DNA of 64,000 nucleotides from a bacterium 210820-DFI.6.37 (GCA_020558355.1 JAJCKG010000007.1:62001-126000); one strand, 5' to 3'; shown: positions 1 through 9,980, counted from the stretch's first letter. Notes: generated by a model from the sequence alone, not told the origin. Translations and numbers: made by a program.

Positions 1-397
1 AGTAGCCATAGTCGAGATTAGTTGTCGCAGTAGATGTCGTAGCTTCTACAGACTTTGCCGGATCAATTTTCGATTTAATTGCATATTCCGTCAGCGCCTT
101 GGCCAGATTGGAGAGCACACTAGCATCATCTTTATTCTTTTGAATAAAATCAACCAGATTTTGACCATCCGTCATGCTATTGTAGGAAAATTTTTCAAAT
201 GCGCTATTTACCGTATAAGAATAAGCGTCCCCGCTTTGGGTCAGATCCAGCACCTTATACAGGTCATATGTTTTTCCATCTGTTGTGCCATTGATTATCA
301 GATCCCCTGTCTGGGCTGACGCAAAGGCCGGCACAGCCATGGCCACTAGCATGATACACGCCAGCAGCATGGTAAATAATTTGTTTCGTAGTTTCAT
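1..397 (-). CDS. sortase-dependent pilin, N-terminal part (cut by window edge)
   Basis: The reading frame begins at the ATG at 397 and runs off the window at base 1, giving 132 codons. The first ~27 residues are a clear Sec signal peptide (MKLRNKLFTMLLACIMLV, then AVPAFASA). The mature start, with GDLIINGTTDGKTYDLYKVL, resembles the N-terminal domain of Gram-positive shaft pilins of the SpaA/SpaH/EbpC type, whose subunits sortase joins covalently. The ribosome binding site AAAGGAC lies just upstream. It follows the large LPDTG protein on the same strand after a ~100-bp gap, so it is probably the major pilin of one pilus operon. The pilin motif, Cna-B domains and LPXTG end lie outside the window, so the class is inferred from the N-terminus. 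Confidence 0.8.
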   Translation of the reverse strand, partial: MKLRNKLFTMLLACIMLVAMAVPAFASAQTGDLIINGTTDGKTYDLYKVLDLTQSGDAYSYTVNSAFEKFSYNSMTDGQNLVDFIQKNKDDASVLSNLAKALTEYAIKSKIDPAKSVEATTSTATTNLDYGY

Positions 398-500
398 CGT
401 TTCATGTCCTTTCTTCATTTATTTCTCTTGCTATTAATAAATATAGTATTATCTATGGGGTACAGGACCGGTATTTGTACCATTTACCGAAGTCCAAGGC

Positions 501-3332
501 TTAAACCTTCAACCTCCTTTCCCGTTTTCGCCTTGCGCTGTATCCGTATATAACGCTGGCCGCCAAAAGAAGCAGCCCGCCTGACAGATAGTAGATCCAG
601 GAGCCCGGCCCTCCGGTGTCGGGGAGCTTGTAGCCCGGGTTGTTTGGAAGTTGAATCACATAAACCGTTGTTTCATAAGTCAGGCTCTGGTTCGCAACTG
701 TAATTGGTTGCTTCCCACCGTCTCCTATCTCCGCAGTTCCTGATCCGCCTGTAACAGTGACAGGCTGCGCATTATTTCCATCCTTACTCAGGGCCAGCTT
801 AACGCTGTCTTTCGGCAGGTTATATCCATCAGGAGCCTTGGTTTCAACGATGTAATAGGTTGTATCAGGCTCAACCTTGAAGTTATCCGCAATTACGCCA
901 CCTTCTCCGACCGTTATATTCTCATATCCATCCATAGGAACAGCGTTATCATCTGACGGGTCCGCATTGTATATGCTGAATTCCGCTCCGGCCAGAACAG
1001 CATAACTCATATCCGTTTTTATGAGGTCCACATAAATTGGATCGTTTTTGATCTGCCAGCCATCCGTCAACAAATGGCCATTCTCATCAGTGCGGATGTA
1101 AAGCATGTTTGCCTCTTTTTGGGGATCTTGCTTGAGATTCTCTTGATTCTCTGTGTAGCAGACTGAAATTTTCCATTCTTCCGGGTTATCCTGACTTTTC
1201 TGATAGCCTGCCGGAGCCTTTGTTTCTGTCAGCGTATAGGTGCCGCACGGAAGATTTTCCGCTCTGTAAGTACCTGTCCCTATTCCGGCATCATCCTTTA
1301 CTTCATTAACGCTGTATGTGTCGCCCTTGCTATCCTTCAGTTCAAATACAGCGCCCTGAAGCTTCTCCGTGGTATCTTCCCGATTCACCTTGTCAAATTC
1401 AACATCGTACAGCAGGCCCCGCACATAGGGCTGCTGAAAATCAACAGTCCCATCATCATATTCTAACGTAGCGGAATTATTTACTTTGTAGGATTCCGCA
1501 GCACCCTCTTGACTGTTTATGTTTTCTGCGGCACTGTTAAAGCCAGTCTTTGAAACATCGAGCCGTACTTTATAAACCAGTTCTGACACATTCAGCGCCC
1601 AGGATTCATACTTATATACAGTTTCCGTCCGGACCTTTCCGTCATGATCCATCCACTCCACTTCCTTTGATTCATCTGTCTTGACCTTGTCAATGGTTGG
1701 GTTTTCTTTGATTTTTGGTATCCAGGTCAGCGTCCTTGTACTTTCGTTATATGTAGGCTCTGTGTCATAATCGCCTGCCACAACCGATTCAAATTCTATG
1801 TAGCCTCCCATTTCATCTGTCACCTGGTCTAAAATTGCCTTCTGGGCAACATCCGACATGATAAGCCGCTCCGCTTCTTCAGAAAGCATAACAACTTCCG
1901 AGTCTCCGCTTTTAATAGAAAGACCAGTAAGTACATATGTTTCGCTGCCTCCATCACCTATTTGAAGATAAATAGTAATATTATTCGCCTGACTCCAGTA
2001 CAAAGTTATATTCTCCGCAAGGAGCTCTCCTTTTGAACTTAAAACAGTAAATTGGGCATTATTTTCGTATTTAGTTGACTTACCAACAACCTCAACTGTT
2101 TTATTTCCAGTCATGAGATCAACGACAGTTCCAAGATTACTGTCATGATAATTGTTCGATGTAGTCGCTTTATATGTCGCAGAGGCAAAGTAATCGGCAA
2201 ACAGCTGCTTTGTGTCGATGGACAGATACACAAGGAACTCATTTTCCGTGCCGGTTGGAATTACATTTTTCTGCACCCGCACATTTCCATCTTCGGATTT
2301 CTTTTTATTTGAGCCCGCATTTCCCTCATATCCCTGGCTTACGATCTGCCATTCATTAGACTTATCTGCTCCCAGCCAATTCAAATGGTCAGCTGTTAGA
2401 ACGCTTCCATCTGCTGTCTCTCCGCTTCCCGATTCATCGCCGCCGGAATCCTCCGACAGCGCCGCTACCGGGAACACTGAAAAGCTCTGAATATGAAAGG
2501 TAATGCTGTTCCCGGAGACTTTAATCTGTTTCACGCCAGTGGAAGAAGTGCTGCCATCGGAAATCTCCTGGCGACTTACCGCTCCGTCCTTTTTCTTATA
2601 ATGGCCTACCCAGCTGACTTTGTTCCAGTTTTCGGGCGCGGTGTTATAGGTAATGGTCACCTGCAGGTTTACATTTCCTTCGGGTATGCATTCACCTTCT
2701 ACGCCGGTCTTCGTAAGGTAGATGTGATACATATGGAGGAACGCAAAGCTGCTCTCATCGATGTTCTCTAATGAGGCCTCTTTCTTGAGATCGGCTGTCA
2801 GAGCGTCATAATAACTGCTGTAATCCGCTTCCCCTGTCCCGTAATCTTCTACATGAAGCGTTACGTCATCGGTCAGCACACTTTTATTTCCTTTGACTGT
2901 TACGGTATATCCTGACGTAGTGGCTTGTTTTTCCGCATCAGAGCCGCTCGAGTCTTTAACAGTAACGGTAAAGAATTCGCTTGCGCCTTTGTTGGTATAG
3001 GTATGCGTGATCGTTACCGTGCCTGCCGCTGTTCCGGTAACAGTTGCGTCGGTCCCACTCGTTTGAATGGTCACACAGCCTTCGGGGCTGGCAGACCAGT
3101 TATTTCGGTTTCCGCTTGTTCCCTTCAGTGTAACCGTATCCCCAATACCGATTTCAGCGCTTCCTCCTGCGCTAATCGTTTCCGCGCTCAGTGTAATGGC
3201 CGGCAGAATCAGTGCGTAGGTCGTGCAGAACACAACCAGACAGGCCATTATTCCCACTAGCTTCTTCCAGCGTCTCCAGTCTTTATGTTTTTTCAATACT
3301 CCTTTTTCTTTCTCAGAACGTATATCATTCAT
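501..3332 (-). CDS. LPDTG cell-wall anchored SpaA-type surface protein, probable pilus tip adhesin
   Basis: 943 residues. An N-terminal hydrophobic segment (about 26-48) ends in YALILPAITLS, a motif common in Clostridia pilus adhesins. Residues ~52-125 look like a bacterial Ig-like (Big_2) domain. A large middle region of unknown fold follows. Two Cna-B/SpaA domains come next (about 641-735, starting LLYDVEFDKV, and about 767-860, starting YVDLIKTDMS), each ending in an E-T-KAP-GY motif that usually takes part in isopeptide bonds. The C-terminus has the sortase signal LPDTG (about 902-906), a hydrophobic span and a basic tail. It lies between a signal peptidase gene (18 bp upstream) and a pilin gene, so a tip or minor pilin role is likely. 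Ligand unknown. Confidence 0.85.
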   Translation of the reverse strand: MNDIRSEKEKGVLKKHKDWRRWKKLVGIMACLVVFCTTYALILPAITLSAETISAGGSAEIGIGDTVTLKGTSGNRNNWSASPEGCVTIQTSGTDATVTGTAAGTVTITHTYTNKGASEFFTVTVKDSSGSDAEKQATTSGYTVTVKGNKSVLTDDVTLHVEDYGTGEADYSSYYDALTADLKKEASLENIDESSFAFLHMYHIYLTKTGVEGECIPEGNVNLQVTITYNTAPENWNKVSWVGHYKKKDGAVSRQEISDGSTSSTGVKQIKVSGNSITFHIQSFSVFPVAALSEDSGGDESGSGETADGSVLTADHLNWLGADKSNEWQIVSQGYEGNAGSNKKKSEDGNVRVQKNVIPTGTENEFLVYLSIDTKQLFADYFASATYKATTSNNYHDSNLGTVVDLMTGNKTVEVVGKSTKYENNAQFTVLSSKGELLAENITLYWSQANNITIYLQIGDGGSETYVLTGLSIKSGDSEVVMLSEEAERLIMSDVAQKAILDQVTDEMGGYIEFESVVAGDYDTEPTYNESTRTLTWIPKIKENPTIDKVKTDESKEVEWMDHDGKVRTETVYKYESWALNVSELVYKVRLDVSKTGFNSAAENINSQEGAAESYKVNNSATLEYDDGTVDFQQPYVRGLLYDVEFDKVNREDTTEKLQGAVFELKDSKGDTYSVNEVKDDAGIGTGTYRAENLPCGTYTLTETKAPAGYQKSQDNPEEWKISVCYTENQENLKQDPQKEANMLYIRTDENGHLLTDGWQIKNDPIYVDLIKTDMSYAVLAGAEFSIYNADPSDDNAVPMDGYENITVGEGGVIADNFKVEPDTTYYIVETKAPDGYNLPKDSVKLALSKDGNNAQPVTVTGGSGTAEIGDGGKQPITVANQSLTYETTVYVIQLPNNPGYKLPDTGGPGSWIYYLSGGLLLLAASVIYGYSARRKRERRLKV

Positions 3333-3350
3333 TCAGCTTTCCTTCTTTCA

Positions 3351-3947
3351 TCAATTTACTGGCCCCAGCTTTGTAATGGGCCAGACCCGGAACGCGATTT
3401 TCCCGACAACCTGTTCCTCCGCCACACAGCCTACCGCGGCGCTCCTAGAATCGATGGATACGCTTCGGTGATCCCCCATAACGAAGACTCTCGATTCCGG
3501 CACCTGATATGGCAGTTTTATATCGCAGGGGTCCAAAGACTTTTCGGTCAGATACGGCTCGTCGATTGCCCTGTTGTTCACATATACGGTCCCATCCTCC
3601 GAAATGTCCACCCAGTCGCCGGCCTGGGCGATTACCCTCTTTACTAAAATCTTATTGTTGTAGTAAAAAGCGATCATATCACCGGTTTCAAAGTTTCCGC
3701 CCTTTAGAGAAACAACCACGTTTCCCTGGGTCAGAGACGGGCTCATGGATGTGCCGTAGATCTGCAGCACCGGCAGGAGCAGCACCGCCACCAGTATGGC
3801 CGCGGCCGCGACAGTAACCAGAGCGGCAACGGTACTTCGAAATACCCGCAAATAACGATTTTTATAATTTTCCTGCTTCAGCTCTTTTTCCAGCTGGGCG
3901 GTCGTTGGCAAAACGTCAAAACGGACAGGCTCTTTCTTTTTACGCAT
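3351..3947 (-). CDS. lepB: type I signal peptidase
   Basis: Membrane-anchored S26 serine peptidase that removes signal peptides. Taken from the internal ATG at 3947 (198 aa), because GGTGG lies just upstream and this start overlaps the preceding gene by only 8 bp; a longer frame opens at 4025. One N-terminal transmembrane segment (about 38-60) is followed by the catalytic serine box GTSMSPSLTQG (Ser near residue 68), the lysine box ILVKRVIAQAGD (Lys near 103) and the conserved VFVMGDHRSVSIDSR block. It sits in the pilus operon, where a dedicated signal peptidase commonly accompanies Gram-positive pilins and is sometimes needed for pilus assembly. Its exact substrates here are inferred from position. 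Confidence 0.9.
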   Translation of the reverse strand: MRKKKEPVRFDVLPTTAQLEKELKQENYKNRYLRVFRSTVAALVTVAAAAILVAVLLLPVLQIYGTSMSPSLTQGNVVVSLKGGNFETGDMIAFYYNNKILVKRVIAQAGDWVDISEDGTVYVNNRAIDEPYLTEKSLDPCDIKLPYQVPESRVFVMGDHRSVSIDSRSAAVGCVAEEQVVGKIAFRVWPITKLGPVN

Positions 3948-4218
3948 CCGATCCACCGGAGCTTTCCCCTGCCGCGCAAAGCCGCCGCACATTCTCCAAA
4001 TACTGATCCGCCGCTTTCTGCGCATCTGAAAAAATATGATTCAGAGCCAGAGAGGCTTCGGCAATGGAACCCGCCTTGGCCATTACAATTTCTCTGCTCT
4101 TGAGCTTTTCCCTCGCATTCGCAAGCTGCTCTTTTAGAGAATCGATTTCTTTGCTTTGTTCCACCAGGATTTCCAGTAATTCAGCCCGTTTTAATTTGTG
4201 TAATTCCTTGTCTGTCAT
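3940..4218 (-). CDS. small coiled-coil protein of the pilus operon
   Basis: 92 residues, first gene of the pilus operon, overlapping the signal peptidase start by 8 bp. It begins MTDKELHKLKRAELLEILVE, and residues ~20-45 form a charged heptad-like helix (SKEIDSLKEQLANAREKLKS). The rest is probably also helical. There is no signal peptide or membrane segment, so it should be cytoplasmic. Similar short coiled-coil proteins are found next to signal peptidase genes in Clostridia pilus loci and are sometimes labelled 'DNA repair protein' without experimental support. Function unknown. A scaffold or regulatory role in pilus secretion is only a guess from position. Ribosome binding site AAGGAACG. 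Confidence 0.75.
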   Translation of the reverse strand: MTDKELHKLKRAELLEILVEQSKEIDSLKEQLANAREKLKSREIVMAKAGSIAEASLALNHIFSDAQKAADQYLENVRRLCAAGESSGGSDA

Positions 4219-4388
4219 ACAGCGTTCCTTCTGAATTTAATCCGCACCCGCGTAAAAGATTGTGGCAAGCTTTGTTGTTAGTCTCAACTAACAGCTCATT
4301 AAAAAAATTTGTGTCTGTCTGACACGTCTCCTCCGCAGGCTCATTCACTTTCCTGTTTTTCTAAACTTTTCTCGCTTTTCTAAACTAG

Positions 4389-4417
4389 AATTTACTCCCG
4401 CTTGTAGGCAAAGTCAA
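4389..4417 (-). promoter_or_regulatory. sigma-A promoter of the pilus operon
   Basis: On the minus strand, -35 TTGACT (4417-4412), a 17-bp spacer and -10 TAAATT (4394-4389). This predicts a 5' leader of ~165 nt before the ATG at 4218. The leader includes a GTTAGT-CTCA-ACTAAC hairpin (4277-4292). A poly-C tract lies 15 bp upstream of the -35 box. Confidence 0.6.
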
Positions 4418-4432
4418 GCGCTTTTAAGGATA

Positions 4433-4464
4433 CCCCCCCCCCGTATTGATAAATCTTATCAATA
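4433..4464. repeat. 10-C homopolymer and adjacent 9-bp palindrome upstream of the pilus promoter
   Basis: Ten consecutive C (4433-4442) lie just upstream of the pilus -35 box. Immediately beyond is a perfect inverted repeat, TATTGATAA (4444-4452), ATC, TTATCAATA (4456-4464). G/C homopolymers of this length are prone to slipped-strand length change. The palindrome could be a regulator site. Neither role is shown. Confidence 0.6.
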
Positions 4465-4564
4465 TCATAGGATTTCGCTGTTTCTTTTTTAATTTTCAGA
4501 TTATTATATCTTTTTATTTTTCCAGCGATTTCCGCTGATGGCTGCTATCTGGTCTTGAAAAATG

Positions 4565-4610
4565 AAAAACGTGCAATTTGGCGGATTTTAATGCGTTTTT
4601 ACACGTTTTT
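4565..4610. repeat. inverted repeat AAAAACGTG / CACGTTTTT
   Basis: Perfect 9-bp arms at 4565-4573 and 4602-4610. The same core word returns as a longer inverted repeat at 4743-4788. It lies in the ~670-bp stretch 4219-4887 between the pilus and ABC transporter operons, which otherwise holds only the pilus promoter and leader. I see no credible gene there. Confidence 0.5.
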
Positions 4611-4742
4611 GCGTCGGGTTTTCCTGTAATATTATTCCGTTTTCCGCTCGAAAAGCAAATTAGTTTCCTCTATGTTGGATTTTCAAACAACTTTGTGCAA
4701 TTTCATTGCGGATGGCTCGCTTCGCTGGACAGCGGACGGCAA

Positions 4743-4788
4743 AAAAACGTGTAAAATCAATCAAAACGGATTCATTTTACACGTTTTT
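4743..4788 (-). terminator. probable terminator after the ABC transporter operon
   Basis: Perfect 15-bp inverted repeat (AAAAACGTGTAAAAT at 4743-4757, ATTTTACACGTTTTT at 4774-4788) with a 16-nt loop, 100 bp after the ATPase stop codon. Read on the minus strand the hairpin ends in seven T, as an intrinsic terminator would. The stem is AT-rich, so strength is uncertain and an operator role is possible. Confidence 0.5.
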
Positions 4789-4887
4789 ATAGTTTCCCCT
4801 TTTTTATTCGGACTGGTGGTTTCTTCGCAGCGCCCATCCAATTTGAAAATCGGGCCTCTTGTTTTATCGGGCCTTTATCTTACAAAA

Positions 4888-6309
<1,422 letters not shown>

Positions 6310-6310
6310 G

Positions 6311-7852
6311 TTACTTTATATCCCAATCATAAATATTCCAGAAGATACCTACGCCATGGTGGCCCAGCAGGGTATCCTCGGTGATTCCTGTAATATTTGC
6401 TTTTCCGGCGTAAATGGCGTCGATGTAGGCAATGAAGGTATAGGCCGGATCCTTAGACAGCTCTTCCTGAAACGCTTTGTATAAAGGAAGCCGGTCTTCC
6501 TTTGCTTCTTTTTCCCTTGCCTGCCGCAGCAGCCGGTCTACTTTTTTATTGGAGTAAGCGCTGTAGTTAGCCCCTTTATCTGTTCCGAACACCTTATAGG
6601 TATGGTCGTCCGGGTCAAACGGGCTGCCCCATCCGATCAGATACGCGTCCTGTCCGGCCCAGTCCACCTCTGCCGGAACCTCCACCTTTGCCGAAACGCC
6701 TACGGCTTTCAGATTCTGCGCGCAGATATTGGCCATATCCACCCGAACCTGATCGCCCTGCGCGCAGTTGATGGTGAATTCCAGCCTGGTTCCGTTCTTC
6801 TCGTAGATGCCATCCGCGCCTTTCTTCCATCCGGCCTTTTCCAGAAGGGATACCGTCTTGTCCGGGTCATAGGTGTATTTTTCAACATCCTCATTGTTGT
6901 AGTCACCCATCTGCAGCGGAGAATAAGCTGCCTGCCCATGTCCCAGCAGAACGCTGTCTATGATGGCTTCGCGATCGATGGCATAGCTGAGAGCAGCCGG
7001 AAGCTCCCGGTTATTTTTAAACAGCTCCGCGTTAAAGTTATACAGGATCCCCCGATAGTCGGCGGTTTTCATGGAATAAAGGGAAAAGTCGCTGTTTCCC
7101 TCAAATTCCTTCATGGCCTTAGGCGTGATCTGGGCAAAATCCAGTTCTCCGGACTGAAGCTGCAGCGCTCTGGCGTCCGTGTCCTCTACGATTTTAAAGA
7201 TTACCCTGTCGATATTAGGCGCCCCTTTATAAAAGTCATCAAACTTTTCCAATGTAATGCTCTGTCCTTGGTCCCAGGCGGTCAGCCGGTAAGGCCCCGC
7301 GCCTACCGGATTCTGGTTAAAGCTGTCCGTTGCCAGATCCTTTCCCTCCAGCAGATGCTTTGGCAGGATTCCGATGGTCAGATAATCCAGCATCGCTACA
7401 TTGGGCGCTTTTAAGGATACCTTTAAGGTCTGGCTGTCTTCCGCCTCTACCTTTGTCACATCTTCAAAGTTGGAAGCGTTTTCAGATCCGTTGTCCGGAT
7501 CCATAATGGCTTCGATGGTGAATTTCGCGTCTTCCGCTGTCAGAGACTCTCCATCATGGAATTTCAGCCCTTCCCGCAGCTTAAAGGTATAGGTGTTGGT
7601 TGCCTCGTCAAAGGACCAGCTTTCCGCGGCGCCCGGCGCGACTTCATCCTTTTCGTTATGGGTGGTAAGCCCCAGAAAAATCAGCGAGTTAATTTCTCCA
7701 TGCTCATACAGGGCCGGATTAATGGCCGTATAATCTCCGCTTCCATATACCAGCGTTTTTCCGCTGTCTCCGTTTTCATCCCCGCTTCCGCAGCCTGCCA
7801 AAAGTCCCAGCAGCAGAATTGCGGTCAGAACTAGACATAACGTTTTCTTCAT
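6311..7852 (-). CDS. ABC transporter substrate-binding lipoprotein, family 5
   Basis: 513 residues. A lipoprotein signal peptide ends in the lipobox LLAG-C (Cys near residue 21), so the protein is expected on the outer face of the membrane. The mature part has the features of solute-binding family 5 (DppA/OppA/NikA): [19 protein letters not shown], the [15 protein letters not shown] block and a long C-terminal lobe. The family binds di- or oligopeptides, nickel complexes or other small ligands, and the sequence alone does not tell which. The C-terminus contains a [14 protein letters not shown] stretch. Ribosome binding site AGAGGAG. It follows the permease genes after a 70-bp gap with a small hairpin. 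Confidence 0.9.
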   Translation of the reverse strand: MKKTLCLVLTAILLLGLLAGCGSGDENGDSGKTLVYGSGDYTAINPALYEHGEINSLIFLGLTTHNEKDEVAPGAAESWSFDEATNTYTFKLREGLKFHDGESLTAEDAKFTIEAIMDPDNGSENASNFEDVTKVEAEDSQTLKVSLKAPNVAMLDYLTIGILPKHLLEGKDLATDSFNQNPVGAGPYRLTAWDQGQSITLEKFDDFYKGAPNIDRVIFKIVEDTDARALQLQSGELDFAQITPKAMKEFEGNSDFSLYSMKTADYRGILYNFNAELFKNNRELPAALSYAIDREAIIDSVLLGHGQAAYSPLQMGDYNNEDVEKYTYDPDKTVSLLEKAGWKKGADGIYEKNGTRLEFTINCAQGDQVRVDMANICAQNLKAVGVSAKVEVPAEVDWAGQDAYLIGWGSPFDPDDHTYKVFGTDKGANYSAYSNKKVDRLLRQAREKEAKEDRLPLYKAFQEELSKDPAYTFIAYIDAIYAGKANITGITEDTLLGHHGVGIFWNIYDWDIK

Positions 7853-7907
7853 TTTTGTTCTCCTCTTCGCTAAGTAATAACTTTCCTTTACTCTTTCTAT
7901 TTCAAGA

Positions 7908-7922
7908 CCCGCTTCCTGCGGG
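7908..7922 (-). other. short hairpin between permease and binding-protein genes
   Basis: CCCGC-TTCCT-GCGGG, a 5-bp GC stem directly after the permease stop codon. No T-run follows, so it is not a terminator. Such intercistronic hairpins often raise the amount of binding protein relative to permease by protecting the mRNA. That role is inferred. Confidence 0.35.
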
Positions 7923-8765
7923 CTATATCAATCTGTCTCTGCGGCCCGCCGTTCTCGCGGCTTCTCCGATCTCTGTAATGCAGATCAGTGTAATCACAAG
8001 GAACGCGCCCGGAATCACCAGCAGCCACCACGCTCCGGTCAGCATGGCTTTCTGGGAAAGGGACATAAGGCTTCCCCAGGAAAGAATATTGGTGGGAAGT
8101 CCCAGCCCAAGAAAGCTGAGGGTCGCTTCGGTGGCAATGGCGCTTCCCAGATTGGTGACGATCATAAACATGATGGCCGACATAAAATTAGGCATCAGAT
8201 GCTGACGCAGGATGTAAAAAAAGCCGGCTCCCATAGACCTGGCCGCCAGAATGAAGTCCGCGTCCCGCATCTGCCGGACCTCGCTTCGGACCATTTTGGC
8301 CACGGACATCCAACTGGTAAGGCCGATGACGATTCCAATGGACAGGATACTGGCTTCTCCCCAGACAGCCTGAATGAAAATCACCAGCAGAATCTGCGGG
8401 ATGCTCATGAGGATCTCGGTAAAGCGCATCATGACGTCATCGATTCGGGGACCCGCCAGCCCTGAGGCGCAGCCGTAGATCACAGCGATTACGGTGGACA
8501 AGGCGGTGGCCAGCAGGCCGATGGTCAGAGAGATCCGCCCGCCATTCCAGATGATGGAAAAGATGTCTCTTCCCAGGGTATCGGTCCCAAACAGATGGTC
8601 CGCCGAGGGCGCCTGGCTGATCTGGTCGGTATGCATATAATACGGGTCCTGACCCGGAATCAGCGCGGAAAGGATACACCCCGCCGCAATGAGGGTCAGA
8701 ATCGTTATGGACAGGTAAGGCAGCTTTTGGCCTGACCTTCTTTGCTCCGCAAATTTTAGTCCCAT
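7923..8765 (-). CDS. ABC transporter permease, DppC/OppC type
   Basis: 280-residue integral membrane protein. An N-terminal segment (about 18-36) is followed by the periplasmic-loop motif HLFGTDTLGRDIFS (about 58-71), typical of the DppC/NikC family, then further transmembrane helices. The coupling loop (EAA-like: ILAARSMGAGFFYILRQHLMPN) contacts the ATPase. It overlaps the end of the DppB-type permease by 10 bp, so the two should be co-translated and form the heterodimeric channel. It acts with the binding protein at 6311 and the fused ATPase at 4888. Confidence 0.92.
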   Translation of the reverse strand: MGLKFAEQRRSGQKLPYLSITILTLIAAGCILSALIPGQDPYYMHTDQISQAPSADHLFGTDTLGRDIFSIIWNGGRISLTIGLLATALSTVIAVIYGCASGLAGPRIDDVMMRFTEILMSIPQILLVIFIQAVWGEASILSIGIVIGLTSWMSVAKMVRSEVRQMRDADFILAARSMGAGFFYILRQHLMPNFMSAIMFMIVTNLGSAIATEATLSFLGLGLPTNILSWGSLMSLSQKAMLTGAWWLLVIPGAFLVITLICITEIGEAARTAGRRDRLI

Positions 8766-9766
8766 TGCGCTTCCTCCCCCGCTTTCTCATATTTGATTCT
8801 GGGGTCCAGCGTTTCATTGATTACTTGCGCGATCATGTTGGCCAGAATGACGGCCGCCCCTGTAATCAGGCTGATCAGCATCAGCATATTGTAATCCCGG
8901 TACTGAGCGCTTTCTACTCCCAGCTCCCCAAGCCCCGGATAGGAAAATACCATTTCCACTACATAAGCGCCTCCCAGCAGATGAGGGAGAAAGATGGCCA
9001 TAATGCTGACGGCAGCCGGCATGATATTTTTCATACAGTGCCTGTAAAGGATCTGTCTCTGAGTCAGCCCTTTTACCCGGCACAGCAGGATATATTCTTT
9101 TCGCACTTCATCGGATAATTTGTTCCGCATCAGATAAGCGCAGTACCACAAATGGGACAGGACAATCGCGCAGACCGGCAGAGCCAGATGGCTCAGTGTC
9201 CCGCCTCCCCCGAGGGAATGGGCACCGCTCTGAGGGAGGATTCCAAGGGACACTGAAAAAATAAGAATCAGAATCAGGGCTACAAAAAACTCCGGAACGC
9301 TGTTTGCCGCTACCCCGATCTTACAGATCAGACGATCGGCGGGGCGGCCTTCATGCCGTACGCAGAAAACAGCCAGGAAAAGCCCCAGAATAAAAAGCAG
9401 TACAAAGGATACCCCGGTCAGCAGCAGGGTGTTTCCGTAAACCCGGGAGACCACCTGCAGCGCCGGCTGCTTGTAAATATAGGATATGCCAAAGTCGCCC
9501 CGCAGCGCTCCCATGGCCCATTTGATATATTGGGTCATAAGTGAGTCGTTTAAACCCAGCCGCTGCCTTGCGTAATCCAGCTGCGCCGCGGACATTTTCT
9601 CCACGGACTCACCGTAATAGGCTTTCAGCGGATCTCCCGGCGCCAGGCGGGAAACGAGAAAAACGATCAAAGACAGCGCGATCAGGGTCAGAATCAGCTG
9701 GCCCGCTTTTTTCAGAATATAGGTTGTGGTCCCTGCCGCTCCGGAGGCTGGCCCGCTGTGTTTCAT
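8756..9766 (-). CDS. ABC transporter permease, DppB/OppB type
   Basis: 336-residue membrane protein and first gene of the ABC operon. An N-terminal helix (about 15-38) and the DPLKAYYGES stretch are typical of DppB/NikB. An EAA-like coupling loop (YILLCRVKGLTQRQILYRHC) and the C-terminal motif VVEMVFSYPGLGELGVESAQYRDYNM follow in part. Start ATG at 9766 is preceded by GGAAAGGAACTG. Upstream is a ~175-nt leader with a terminator hairpin, so expression probably depends on read-through of that element. The gene overlaps the next permease by 10 bp. Confidence 0.92.
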   Translation of the reverse strand: MKHSGPASGAAGTTTYILKKAGQLILTLIALSLIVFLVSRLAPGDPLKAYYGESVEKMSAAQLDYARQRLGLNDSLMTQYIKWAMGALRGDFGISYIYKQPALQVVSRVYGNTLLLTGVSFVLLFILGLFLAVFCVRHEGRPADRLICKIGVAANSVPEFFVALILILIFSVSLGILPQSGAHSLGGGGTLSHLALPVCAIVLSHLWYCAYLMRNKLSDEVRKEYILLCRVKGLTQRQILYRHCMKNIMPAAVSIMAIFLPHLLGGAYVVEMVFSYPGLGELGVESAQYRDYNMLMLISLITGAAVILANMIAQVINETLDPRIKYEKAGEEAQWD

Positions 9767-9944
9767 GATAGTCAGTTCCTTTCCAGTAATTTTGCAAGAA
9801 CAAAGTCGGCTTGGCCGATTTATGTTCAGCGGTAGACTTTGTTGATATTTCCTACATAATAAAAAACACGAAAATCGATGTCCGGCAAGGGCCGGACATT
9901 GACCTTCGTGGTCTATTTCGTTAACACTTCCTGTGTTTAATTCT
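9767..9944 (-). promoter_or_regulatory. structured 5' leader of the ABC operon, candidate attenuator or riboswitch
   Basis: From the predicted transcription start (~9944) to the first ATG the leader can fold several ways. An AACAC-AGGAA-GUGUU hairpin comes first. Next is a GACC-ACGAA-GGUC hairpin that shares bases with the terminator stem and could act as antiterminator. The terminator hairpin follows (9867-9910). Last is AACAAAGUC pairing with GACUUUGUU around an inner CGGC-CAA-GCCG stem, near the ribosome binding site. I could not match it to a known riboswitch class. It could instead make a short ~80-nt RNA. Confidence 0.5.
9861..9910 (-). terminator. intrinsic terminator inside the ABC operon leader
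   Basis: On the minus strand, CACGAA...AUGUCCGGC, loop CCUU, GCCGGACAU...UUCGUG (9910-9867), then six U (9866-9861). It lies ~35-80 nt after the predicted start and ~95 bp before the first gene, so it should stop transcription unless it is relieved. Confidence 0.8.
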
Positions 9945-9950
9945 TATGCT

Positions 9951-9980
9951 ATTGTAGCAAAAGGCGTCTGTCTGTGTCAA
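9951..9980 (-). promoter_or_regulatory. sigma-A promoter of the ABC operon leader
   Basis: Minus strand -35 TTGACA (9980-9975, perfect), 18-bp spacer, -10 TACAAT (9956-9951). It sits downstream of the malic enzyme stop codon and just ahead of the terminator-containing leader. Confidence 0.75.

Noticed and set aside
9867-9945. Guanidine-II (mini-ykkC) riboswitch
   Set aside because: One ACGA sits in a hairpin loop, but the motif needs two ACGR hairpins with a set spacing, which are not seen.
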